From the NCBI RefSeq assembly GCF_003003125.1, contig NZ_PVTZ01000011.1, positions 30,793 through 94,792 on the forward strand: a stretch of DNA of 64,000 nt, written 5' to 3'. The position numbers and the translations under genes are program-made. A model generated the notes under the pieces. That model was not told the DNA's origin. It made no database searches and saw only the letters and a program-made list of their open reading frames with translations. This DNA is from Laceyella sediminis (lineage in GTDB: Bacteria > Bacillota > Bacilli > Thermoactinomycetales > Thermoactinomycetaceae). Shown here piece by piece: positions 57,308-64,000 of the stretch (within the stretch, counting starts at the first letter, position 1; the number at the start of each line of letters is the position of its first letter).

Positions 57308-58327
57308 ATGGGAAGGGAAAATCTGTCTGAAATTTTTGTAAATTTCGCAAATCGGGAATGCAGAGGGTCGAGCTATTTATACGAGCATTTGGCCTTAGGG
57401 ACAGCGGAAGATGGCGAACTGCTCGATCTCGCATCACATGCACGGCCAGGACAGCCTGTGCCCAATCTGTTTCTGGGAGCGGTGCATTTTCTGTTATTGC
57501 AAGGAAAGAAACATCCATTGGCGCGATATTATCCCAGTGTGGTGGCAGAGTCCAAAGACCCCAGACAGGCATTTGCTCATTTTCGGGACTTTTGCTTCAC
57601 GTTCAAGGATGAAATTATCGCAATACTCAAAGAAAAACGGGTTCAGACGAATGAAGTGAGGCGATGTGCCTATTTGTATCCTAGTTTCTGTATGATCCAT
57701 CGCTTGACCGAAAAACCTTTGTCCTTGATTGAAATAGGAGCCAGTGCGGGTTTACAGCTGTTATGGGATAAGTACGCGTATTCATACGGTGATGGACAAA
57801 TTTATGGGGAAGCCTCATCATCGGTTCTTATCAACACAGAGATAAGGGGAGAGAACCGGCCGTTTTTGTTGCCGACCAGCCCTCCCGTCGCCACCCGGTG
57901 CGGAGTCGACTTGCATGTGAGTGAGTTGACTGACAGCGAAAATGTACTGTGGATGAGAGCATTAATCTGGCCGGAACACACGGATCGGGTTCAACTCTTT
58001 GAGAAAGCAGCTGAACATTTCCTCAATGAGTCAGTTGAGCTGGTCGAAGGGGATGGGGTTGCCCTGTTGCCAGAAATAGCGTCAAAGGTTCCAGAAGAAA
58101 CGGTGATCTGTATTTTTCACACACATGTGGCGAATCAATTGCCAGAAAGCAACAAACAGAAATTGATTCATCATGTCACTGCATTGGCCGAGTCAAGAGA
58201 GGTGTTTCACTTATACAACAATTTGCAGGATCGCTATCTGCACTTGGATCGCTTCATCGATGGTGAGTGGCGCACGGTGATGATTGCTGAAACCGATGGG
58301 CATGCCCGTTGGGTTCGCTGGATGTGA
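57308..58327 (+). CDS. DUF2332-family protein
   Basis: 339 residues. The DUF2332 pattern includes ANRECRGSSYLYEHLALG, RRCAYLYPSF, SLIEIGASAGLQLLWDKYAY (a glycine-rich nucleotide- or SAM-like loop) and VICIFHTHVANQLP. Function unknown; the fold resembles methyltransferases. ATG 57308 is 7 nt after GAGGAGG; an upstream GTG/ATG start is unsupported. Confidence 0.85.
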   Translation: MGRENLSEIFVNFANRECRGSSYLYEHLALGTAEDGELLDLASHARPGQPVPNLFLGAVHFLLLQGKKHPLARYYPSVVAESKDPRQAFAHFRDFCFTFKDEIIAILKEKRVQTNEVRRCAYLYPSFCMIHRLTEKPLSLIEIGASAGLQLLWDKYAYSYGDGQIYGEASSSVLINTEIRGENRPFLLPTSPPVATRCGVDLHVSELTDSENVLWMRALIWPEHTDRVQLFEKAAEHFLNESVELVEGDGVALLPEIASKVPEETVICIFHTHVANQLPESNKQKLIHHVTALAESREVFHLYNNLQDRYLHLDRFIDGEWRTVMIAETDGHARWVRWM

Positions 58328-58331
58328 TAAT

Positions 58332-59270
58332 TCATATACTTCCGCCTATTTTTTCATCTAGTTGGTCAAAAGCAAGTTTGACAAATTCGGTTAGTTTGGC
58401 CCGCATGGATTCTTCCGTCTGTGTATCCAATCCCCACTGAGCCATGCTAAGTACTGGACGCAGTGCCGCGCAAAGATCCCAGTAAGGGAGATGGGTAAAG
58501 TCGACAGCAGGCATCAGCGCTCGGTATTGCTGAGTGAAGTGGTTCATCGCATCGTGCCCGAACGCCCAAAGTAATTCCAGTCGACTGTTGGCAACATCGG
58601 ACAACGGATCTCCCACCGCCGCATCTTCCCAGTCGATGACAGCCACTAGTTGTTGATCGTGCCATAATATATTGCCTGGCCAAAAATCTCCATGCAATAG
58701 GACAGGCTCATTATGTTGGGGTAAAGGCCAAATAGATGTCAGCGTATCCCAGATATACCGTTCAACTTTATCATCGAGAAAGGATGGTTGGCGACAAAGC
58801 GTTTGCTGATATATCGCTGATTGATCAGGAAGAAAAGTGATACCTTGTCGTGCATAATCAACACGATGGATTTGAGCGAGAGCGTCCGTTAATTGATTGA
58901 GGTAATTCGTTAAATCAGCGGGGGAGAGCTCTGTTCGCCCTTCAATGTATTCCATCACAATGCAAGGGGTGGGGAAAATCCCGCTGGATTCCTCGATGTG
59001 CAAGGGGGTCGACACAGGCAGTCCCAGGGCGTGGAGCGCTTGCAAGAGATGAAATTCATCTCGCGCCGCATGGGGATTTTGGGCTAGATCAGTCTCGCCG
59101 TGGCGGCGGACGACTATTTTCCGCTTTTGATCATCAGCACCAACCATCTCAAGTACCGTCACCTGTGCTGAAACGCCTCCTTTCAACTCCCATGCGCGTA
59201 CCCATTTGCCATGAGGGTCGATGCGTTGAACCAACTGCGCCCATTGTTCATTGGTTGTAACCGGATTCAT
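58332..59270 (-). CDS. Aminoglycoside phosphotransferase (APH)-family kinase
   Basis: 312 residues with kinase-like fold. The catalytic loop LLHGDFWPGNILW (HxDxxxxN) and metal motif VIDWEDAAVGDP are complete. The N-terminal lobe has RKIVVRRHGETD with a Lys/Arg pair. Likely phosphorylates a small molecule; not necessarily an antibiotic. AGGAGC upstream on the minus strand. Converges on the DUF2332 gene with a 4-bp gap. Confidence 0.85.
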   Translation of the reverse strand: MNPVTTNEQWAQLVQRIDPHGKWVRAWELKGGVSAQVTVLEMVGADDQKRKIVVRRHGETDLAQNPHAARDEFHLLQALHALGLPVSTPLHIEESSGIFPTPCIVMEYIEGRTELSPADLTNYLNQLTDALAQIHRVDYARQGITFLPDQSAIYQQTLCRQPSFLDDKVERYIWDTLTSIWPLPQHNEPVLLHGDFWPGNILWHDQQLVAVIDWEDAAVGDPLSDVANSRLELLWAFGHDAMNHFTQQYRALMPAVDFTHLPYWDLCAALRPVLSMAQWGLDTQTEESMRAKLTEFVKLAFDQLDEKIGGSI

Positions 59271-59459
59271 GGATTGATGCTCCTTTTCTTGGGTAATGCC
59301 GTTTTCTCTTTTGTTTCACGCTTTGTTCGAAGATAGTTTAACTGAGTCCTTCCCAGATGTGAAGGATAAAAGGCTTCGGGATGAATCTGCGTGAAAGTGA
59401 GCAACATAGGGAGGCGGAAAAACAATATAAATGGATGACCCAGAAAGGATGCAGGAGAA

Positions 59460-59867
59460 ATGAGCAATGTGAAAATAAGCCCTTACTTATATCTACCTGG
59501 AAATAGTGAAGAGGCGCTGAATTTTTACAAAAACGTGTTCAATGGGAAAATCGAGCGGTTGCAACGCTTCAGCGATGTGCCTGACATTTCCGTCAGTGAG
59601 GAACACAAGGATAAAATCTTGCATGCTCACCTGACGTTTGGTGAACAAGAGATCTTTTTCTCAGATATGATTGAACATCATGTCTATGGGAATCAAGTAA
59701 GCCTAGCTTTGAAGTTTACGCAAGTGGAAGAGATTGAAAGAGTGTTTCAGGCATTATCTGAGAGTGGGGAAGTATTAATGCCCCTCCAGGACACATTCTG
59801 GGGAGCCAAGTACGGGAAGCTAATAGATCGTTATAGAGTGAATTGGGATTTGAACTGCCAGTTGTAA
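59460..59867 (+). CDS. VOC-family (PhnB/glyoxalase-like) protein
   Basis: 135 residues, PhnB-type vicinal oxygen chelate fold. Signatures: SPYLYLPGNSEEALNFYKNVF, ILHAHLTFGEQEIFFSD and DTFWGAKYGKLIDRYRVNWDLN (FWG..yG.i.D.fG..W.). Function unknown, commonly annotated 3-demethylubiquinone methyltransferase-like. GGAGAA lies just before the ATG. Confidence 0.9.
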   Translation: MSNVKISPYLYLPGNSEEALNFYKNVFNGKIERLQRFSDVPDISVSEEHKDKILHAHLTFGEQEIFFSDMIEHHVYGNQVSLALKFTQVEEIERVFQALSESGEVLMPLQDTFWGAKYGKLIDRYRVNWDLNCQL

Positions 59868-59878
59868 TGAAGTTCACC

Positions 59879-59911
59879 AGAAGTTCCAGTCCAACAGGGC
59901 TAGGAACTTCT
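59879..59911 (+). terminator. Hairpin after the VOC gene
   Basis: AGAAGTTCC / GGAACTTCT perfect stem 12 nt after the stop, followed by GCGGGTTTAATC; only a short T-run. Confidence 0.7.
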
Positions 59912-60050
59912 GCGGGTTTAATCGTCGGTTAATTCTGGCAATTCATCATGCAAAGGTGATAAACCATCTCCCCTTCCGGGTCATTCTTTATGACAGCGTA
60001 TTTGACAAAGTTTAAAATGATAGAGGAATTTTCAAAGAGGAGGCGGTTTT

Positions 60051-61019
60051 TTGAAACAGCAGGTTGGGAGTATTGGTGAGCATGGTGTTGTCTTTGTTGG
60101 TTGTTGCCATGGATTCGACCATTATGAATACAACCATGCCTCTCATGTTGGGTTCATTTTTAGTTGAGTATTTGACCTGGCGATGGATTTTCTTTATTAA
60201 TATCCCCATTTGTATCTTGCATTGTTGACTTTGTTACCTTATCAGGAGAAGTACACCGCAAAGCCAGCGCGTGTGGATTATGTGGCGCGTTGTTATTTAG
60301 CGAGGGGTGACATTATTGCTCATGGTCACGGTGGTGGATGAATATCGATTCGGCGCATTATTTATCTTGGGCTTTTATTTGTTCGAGACAAAACAAGCAT
60401 CGCCGCTCGTTCCCTTTTCCATGTTTGACGATAAAAATATTCGCTGGATGAATATCCATGGCTTTTTCGGCTGGGCCGCATTCTTTGGAACAGCCAGCTT
60501 AATTCCATTATTCCTGCAGAAAATGGCACATCTATCTATATTGATGAGCGGAGTCGCGTTGATTGGGTCTGCGGTTGGTTGGATGAGCGCAGCGGTTCCG
60601 GCAGGGAAGTGGATATTGAAATACGGCTACAGACCCTTATTTATTGTTGGGAGTTTGTCGTTAACAGTGTCGGGCGTGCTTCTGGTATTGTTGCGAGCGG
60701 ATAATGGATTTTGGTATGCATTCTTTGTGATGGTCATACAAGGATTTGCTTTCGGATTGTTGTCTACAACCGGTGTGATTGGAGCTCAACAGCTGGTTTA
60801 AGCGCATCAAAAGGGGCTTCTACATCTTTTCTAGTGTTTACCCGCAATATCGGCACTGCGGTGGGCGTGGCCATCATGGGGATGTTTTTGACAGAAGCAA
60901 AAGATTTTATGAGCGGCATTCACCACATGTTTCTGTATGGCTTAACTGGAAGCATCATCGCTTTGATCAGCGCATTCTTTATCAGTGATGGGATCAAGGA
61001 AAGGGCTTCGGTCAGATGA
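60051..61019 (+). pseudogene. DHA2-type MFS multidrug transporter, degraded
   Basis: Fragments of an EmrB/QacA-type 14-helix exporter lie in several frames. TTG 60051 has GGAGGCGG upstream but the frame shifts within the first codons to SLLVVAMDSTIMNTTMP. This is fused directly to LVEYLTWRWIFFINIPI, so about 120-140 codons between helix 1 and helix 6 are missing. The frame stops near 60227 (TGA) and resumes at 60307-60801 (ASPLVPFSMFDDKNIRWMN, GKWILKYGYRPLFIVG, MVIQGFAFGLLSTTG). It shifts again to FTRNIGTAVGVAIMGMF up to 61019. Clearly inactive. Confidence 0.85.
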
Positions 61020-61219
61020 GCAAGTAGCACCGCGCGTTCAATAAGTCGCATTGCTAGAATAAGTTTGGCTGGAATTCGCAGCAGTGAAACACGGGGCTTT
61101 TGTTGCCATCCAATTCTTCAACTAGCAATGAAATCTGGTAAAAATGGAAGTGATAAATGCCGGACAGGCTATCCATAGCGGGTCAACCAACTAGAATAGT
61201 CAGCTGTCCGCCATCGCTT

Positions 61220-61684
61220 ATGAAGAAAAAAATATGCATCATCGCTATGCTTTTTTTGATGGGCGTGCTATTAACAACATGCAGGGTACCAGGTTTTTAT
61301 GGCAGATGGTCATTGGAAACTTTCAAATCAGGATGTCCACAGGAGATTGTGATAAGTAAAGAGCCGTACCGATCACTTATTTTTTATTGAGGAAAGAGAT
61401 AAGGCAACATTGTATTCATATGATTCAGATCGTCGAGTGCAAGATTCCCTTACTTATGACCTTTATCACTCCGACGGGGATCTGTATGAATTCACCCCTT
61501 TTTCAAGTGAGGATTCTGCCACTGGCTTGGTTCCTAAGTTTATGGAAGCGTACTTGGCGTTTGAAGGGCGCATAAAGTGTGTGATATAAGAATCGGGCAG
61601 AAAGTGAATTGCCGCAACGAAAAAATGGAATACAAATATAAATTGGAGGCTAATTATCAGCATATTGGAGCTCATGGGAATTGA
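61220..61684 (+). pseudogene. Lipoprotein gene with two frameshifts
   Basis: ATG 61220 starts a lipoprotein signal MKKKICIIAMLFLMGVLLTTC, continuing to KEPYRSLIF. The original frame then hits TGA at 61388. The next frame continues EERDKATLYSYDSDRRVQDS to AYLAFEGRIK before a stop at 61587. The first frame then resumes CDIRIGQKVNCRNEKMEYKY to a stop at 61682-61684. Thus two compensating indels disrupt a protein of about 155 residues. Family not recognised. Confidence 0.65.
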
Positions 61685-61689
61685 ATTTT

Positions 61690-62207
61690 AACTCTTTTAA
61701 TGGGAATGTTTACAGGGATACTCAAAATATTGGCCGCATCTTCCGTGTGGAAGAAAAAGCGGAGAGATTGTGAAAGAAGATATCGATCACTGGCCGTAGG
61801 CAAAAACATATTCGATGATGTAAAAAAGGATGGGCTGAAGTAAGTTGGGAAGAGAAGAGGTTGTGCATCGGAACTCGGATGTGATCGTTATTATTGATTA
61901 TGGCGATAAGTCAGCCGCGCAAAAACAAGAGCTACTACTATCCGAGAAAGAGCTAGAAGATCTGCCCGCCCTCAAGAACAAACGGTTTATCGTAATGCCT
62001 CTTTCCGCAGCCGCTGAGGGGGTACGCGCACAGCTGGCACTGAAGATTCTCGCCAAAGGAATGTATCCAGGCCGTATTAAGATGCGGTTAAACGGTATGC
62101 TCGTGAAGAATCGAGAATACTGGTATTACAAACCCAATTTAAATCCAAACAAGTTTGTAAAGCAAACAACAAACCTTCCAAAAACAACCAGAAAGTATAA
62201 CACATGA
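61690..62207 (+). pseudogene. Remnant of an iron-siderophore-type ABC binding protein
   Basis: Pieces of the C-terminal lobe of a FecB/BtuF-type solute-binding protein occur in shifting frames: NIGRIFRVEEKAERL, NIFDDVKKDGL, WEE, then VVHRNSDVIVIIDYG and LKNKRFIVMPLSAAAEGVRAQ. Near 61845 a 5-bp repeat (GAAGA GAAGA) and a missing base separate VSWEE from VVHR. The N-terminal lobe is gone. The last open part (61845-62207) has no SD and an odd basic tail, so it is unlikely to be a live gene. Confidence 0.75.
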
Positions 62208-62222
62208 TAAGGAGAATACAAC

Positions 62223-63218
62223 ATGAATCAACAGATTCCTGATGTATCAGATCAAACCTTATCTCATATCGCCAAGAAATACAAGCTTAACCCCGCCCGA
62301 TTGACAATGCTCGCTGGCAATGTGAATAAGGTATATGAACACGTGAACCCGGAACATCCCACCATTCTTCGGTTAACTCCTGTGCAGCGCCGAACATTGG
62401 AAGAAATTCTGGCCGAAGCTGATTTTGTACATTATCTCGCCCAGAAGGGAGGGCATGTCGCCGATGTCATTCCAACCAGTGACGGCAATCTGGTAGTGGG
62501 CACAGAACAGGGCTGGCACGCCGTTTTGTTTGCGAAAGCCCAAGGGCGTTCACCAAGGCAAGAAGATTGGAATGAACAGTTCTATTACATGTGGGGGAAG
62601 TTGACAGGCTGGTTGCACGCGCAATCGTGCGCATATACTCCGGCGGTTCCAGCTCGCAGGCGCCAGTGGTGGGAGGATGACTTGCTAAAGATTGAAGAAA
62701 GCATACCACGATCTGAAACGCAGGTATTGCAAAGAGCGAGAGAGCTGATGGATCAATTGCATTCGTTCACCAAAGACTCCAATAGTTATGGTTTGATTCA
62801 TAATGATCTGCATATGCGCAATTTTTTCATTGATGATAACCGTATCATGGTATTTGATTTCGACGATTGTTGTTATCATTGGTTCATCAATGATATTGCA
62901 GTCATTCTCTATCATGCGTTGGCAAGGTTCGGCAAACCGCCGGGCCGGTGGGAAGGAGAAAAGGCATTTGCCGCCCATTTCTTGACGCACTTTAAACGCG
63001 GATATGACACCGAACATCAACTGGATGCCTTTTGGTGGTTGCAGTTACCTGTTTTTATGAAACTGCGTCGAGTCGCTATCTATGTTTTTTATCATCAAGC
63101 GCTGGACTTTGCGCAGTTGTCAGAGGAGTGGGTTGATGTGATCCATCGCACCCGTCGGGACATTGAACAAGATTTTCCTGTAACCCAATTGGATTTGGCA
63201 GATTGGCTTTCGTCTTAG
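62223..63218 (+). CDS. APH-family phosphotransferase
   Basis: 331 residues, choline/aminoglycoside kinase fold. The catalytic loop LIHNDLHMRNFF and the metal site VFDFDDCCYHWFINDIA are complete. GGHVADVIPTSDGNLVV belongs to the N-lobe. It resembles the YcbJ/homoserine-kinase-like Ser/Thr protein kinases of Bacilli. AAGGAG is 9 nt before the ATG. It stands just after the decayed region but is itself intact. Confidence 0.87.
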   Translation: MNQQIPDVSDQTLSHIAKKYKLNPARLTMLAGNVNKVYEHVNPEHPTILRLTPVQRRTLEEILAEADFVHYLAQKGGHVADVIPTSDGNLVVGTEQGWHAVLFAKAQGRSPRQEDWNEQFYYMWGKLTGWLHAQSCAYTPAVPARRRQWWEDDLLKIEESIPRSETQVLQRARELMDQLHSFTKDSNSYGLIHNDLHMRNFFIDDNRIMVFDFDDCCYHWFINDIAVILYHALARFGKPPGRWEGEKAFAAHFLTHFKRGYDTEHQLDAFWWLQLPVFMKLRRVAIYVFYHQALDFAQLSEEWVDVIHRTRRDIEQDFPVTQLDLADWLSS

Positions 63219-63329
63219 GACCTTCCAATCTATAAAGTTATCGAAAAAGATGACATAAAGACAGAGGAGGTTTCCAATTTATAGAGAATTTAGTAATAAC
63301 AAGGGCGTGTTCAACAGGAGGCGCTGTGC

Positions 63330-63479
63330 ATGTCGCAACAAAATGATACGGAACGAAAAATTGCGATCATCAAAAGTGATTTGATGCGCTACCAAAACGG
63401 TGCGTTGACAACGGAAGAGAAAAGACTTGTTGCAGCGCTTAAACGGCGGTTGAAACAATTGGAGAGTGGGAGGCAATAA
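63330..63479 (+). CDS. Small soluble protein (49 aa)
   Basis: ATG 63330 lies 8 nt after AGGAGG (63316-63321). The product is MSQQNDTERKIAIIKSDLMR, then YQNGALTTEEKRLVAALKRR and a short basic C-terminus, a predicted helical hairpin of 49 residues. The strong SD and helical periodicity support a real gene. Family not recognised. Confidence 0.6.
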   Translation: MSQQNDTERKIAIIKSDLMRYQNGALTTEEKRLVAALKRRLKQLESGRQ

Positions 63480-63576
63480 TAGGCTTAGGTACTTTAGTTG
63501 ACAAGATTTATAGAGATGGCATCTATTTGTAAGAAAGACGAAATCTCTTGCCATATAAGGATTTGCTGATTTGTGG

Positions 63577-63582
63577 TATAGT
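63577..63582 (+). promoter_or_regulatory. Extended -10 element before a putative RNA
   Basis: TGGTATAGT is a TGn-TATAGT extended -10; no good -35 is present. Transcription would start near 63589. Confidence 0.4.
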
Positions 63583-63588
63583 TGTTAA

Positions 63589-63740
63589 ATAAGTTGAATT
63601 GGAGATTGTGGCCACTATTTTGCGAGGTGTTCGCAAAATAGTGAAATCGCCTTGGTATTCAATGGTTTTGGTGAACGCCCTGATATTGAATCCATTTTGG
63701 AATTAAGAAAAAATCCTCTGACTGATCAGAGGATTTTTTT
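63589..63740 (+). ncRNA. Putative ~150-nt structured RNA
   Basis: After the extended -10 comes a perfect 13-bp hairpin CACTATTTTGCGA-ggtgt-TCGCAAAATAGTG (63613-63643), extended below by GATT/AATC and GG/CC. A second pair ATTCAAT/ATTGAAT follows (about 63657-63690), and then an intrinsic terminator. No protein frame with an SD lies inside, and no protein gene follows within the window. I do not recognise a known RNA class (6S, SRP, tmRNA and common riboswitch cores were not seen). Confidence 0.5.
63708..63740 (+). terminator. Terminator of the putative RNA
   Basis: AAAAATCCTCTG / CAGAGGATTTTT stem with T7. Confidence 0.9.
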
Positions 63741-63956
63741 GTCATGGATAATATTCACATGGGTTGCATAATCTATGGGGTCTAACGTTATCAATCGGTT
63801 TATTCTTCTTCCCTGGTTTCTTTTTTGAACGCAATAAAAGACGCGATTCAGCGTTCTTTTAGATCATCGCCTAATCATAAATAATGCAATAAAGCCGCCC
63901 TAGTTGGGGTGGAGGGAGCGAAGACCGATTTTGGGGCCATCTCTCCAGTAAATGGG

Positions 63957-63995
63957 AAAATGACTTGAGAACCACAAGGGAACTCAAGTCATTTT
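63957..63995. terminator. Strong hairpin at the right edge
   Basis: A perfect 13-bp stem AAAATGACTTGAG / CTCAAGTCATTTT, A-rich before and T-rich after, usable on both strands. It may end a gene lying beyond the window. The interval 63741-63956 holds no supported gene. Confidence 0.75.
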
Positions 63996-64000
63996 GTGTT

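Noticed and set aside
63895..63956. Possible third full copy of the 135-bp element near the right edge (GCCCTAG ... TTTTGGGGCC)
   Set aside because: Only short scattered matches; terminal repeat not recognisable.
1..64000. tRNA, rRNA, CRISPR arrays and complete insertion sequences
   Set aside because: Scanned by eye for T-arm GTTCRANNC signatures, array periodicity and transposase motifs; none convincing. A tRNAscan/CRISPR search would settle it.

Overview
The window looks like one stretch of a Gram-positive, moderately GC-balanced Bacillales chromosome. Genes start behind strong AGGAGG-type Shine-Dalgarno (SD) sequences, often with GTG or TTG starts. There are many lipobox lipoproteins, a CcpA-type cre site, a Bacillus-type LexA box, NagR/YvoA-type operators and a LigD-type NHEJ ligase/polymerase. 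The combination recalls Thermoactinomycetaceae (Polycladomyces/Laceyella-like), but that family call is inference. No rRNA, tRNA, CRISPR array or complete insertion sequence was seen.

Layout. 1-1.2 kb: 3' end of a class I ribonucleotide reductase beta gene, a small unlisted membrane protein on the minus strand, and a MazG/PRA-PH-like hydrolase. 1.2-9.9 kb: an amino-sugar island (nagA, nagB, a SIS protein, a CUT1 ABC importer without its own ATPase, a cytosolic GH3 hexosaminidase and the GntR/UTRA regulator). It has two promoters, each with a NagR-like operator. 10-19 kb: MFS efflux, glutathione peroxidase, a secreted metzincin-CAP fusion, an O-methyltransferase broken by a nonsense codon, a TrmB regulator, split LigD ligase and polymerase genes, and MTA/SAH deaminase. 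19-29 kb: small orphan genes, a lipoprotein, a single-TM protein paired with a compact FtsH-like protease, a queuosine-precursor transporter, a putative ncRNA, hbd-ackA, aspC, and lexA with its SOS operator beside a tyrosine recombinase.

29-37 kb: lipoprotein, GNAT, an EVE-McrB/McrC type IV restriction system, trhO, a Ser/Cys-repeat membrane protein, a beta-lactamase-fold protein and a frameshifted ABM monooxygenase. 37-50 kb: EamA transporter, Sfp-type PPTase, peroxiredoxin-like protein, XRE regulator, NUDIX enzymes, an ablB-like acetyltransferase without ablA, PepF-like peptidase, a CcpA-controlled secreted alpha-amylase, and a snapalysin-like protease with a membrane partner. 50-64 kb: xanthine permease, CPBP protease, a pair of lipoproteins (one with a VWA domain), MFS, small enzymes, a decay zone of three pseudogenes (60.0-62.2 kb), a phosphotransferase, a 49-aa small protein and a second putative ncRNA.

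Mobile DNA is limited to short non-coding elements. A ~135-bp element with 13-bp terminal inverted repeats occurs twice (1281-1413 and 42690-42824), with an isolated end at 16930-16953 exactly between the two ligD halves. An unrelated 169-bp inverted-repeat-bounded element lies at 54704-54872. The most interesting leads are the compact FtsH/TM-protein pair, the metzincin-CAP fusion, the EVE-McrBC system, the two promoter-to-terminator ncRNA candidates and several small proteins with good ribosome binding sites.
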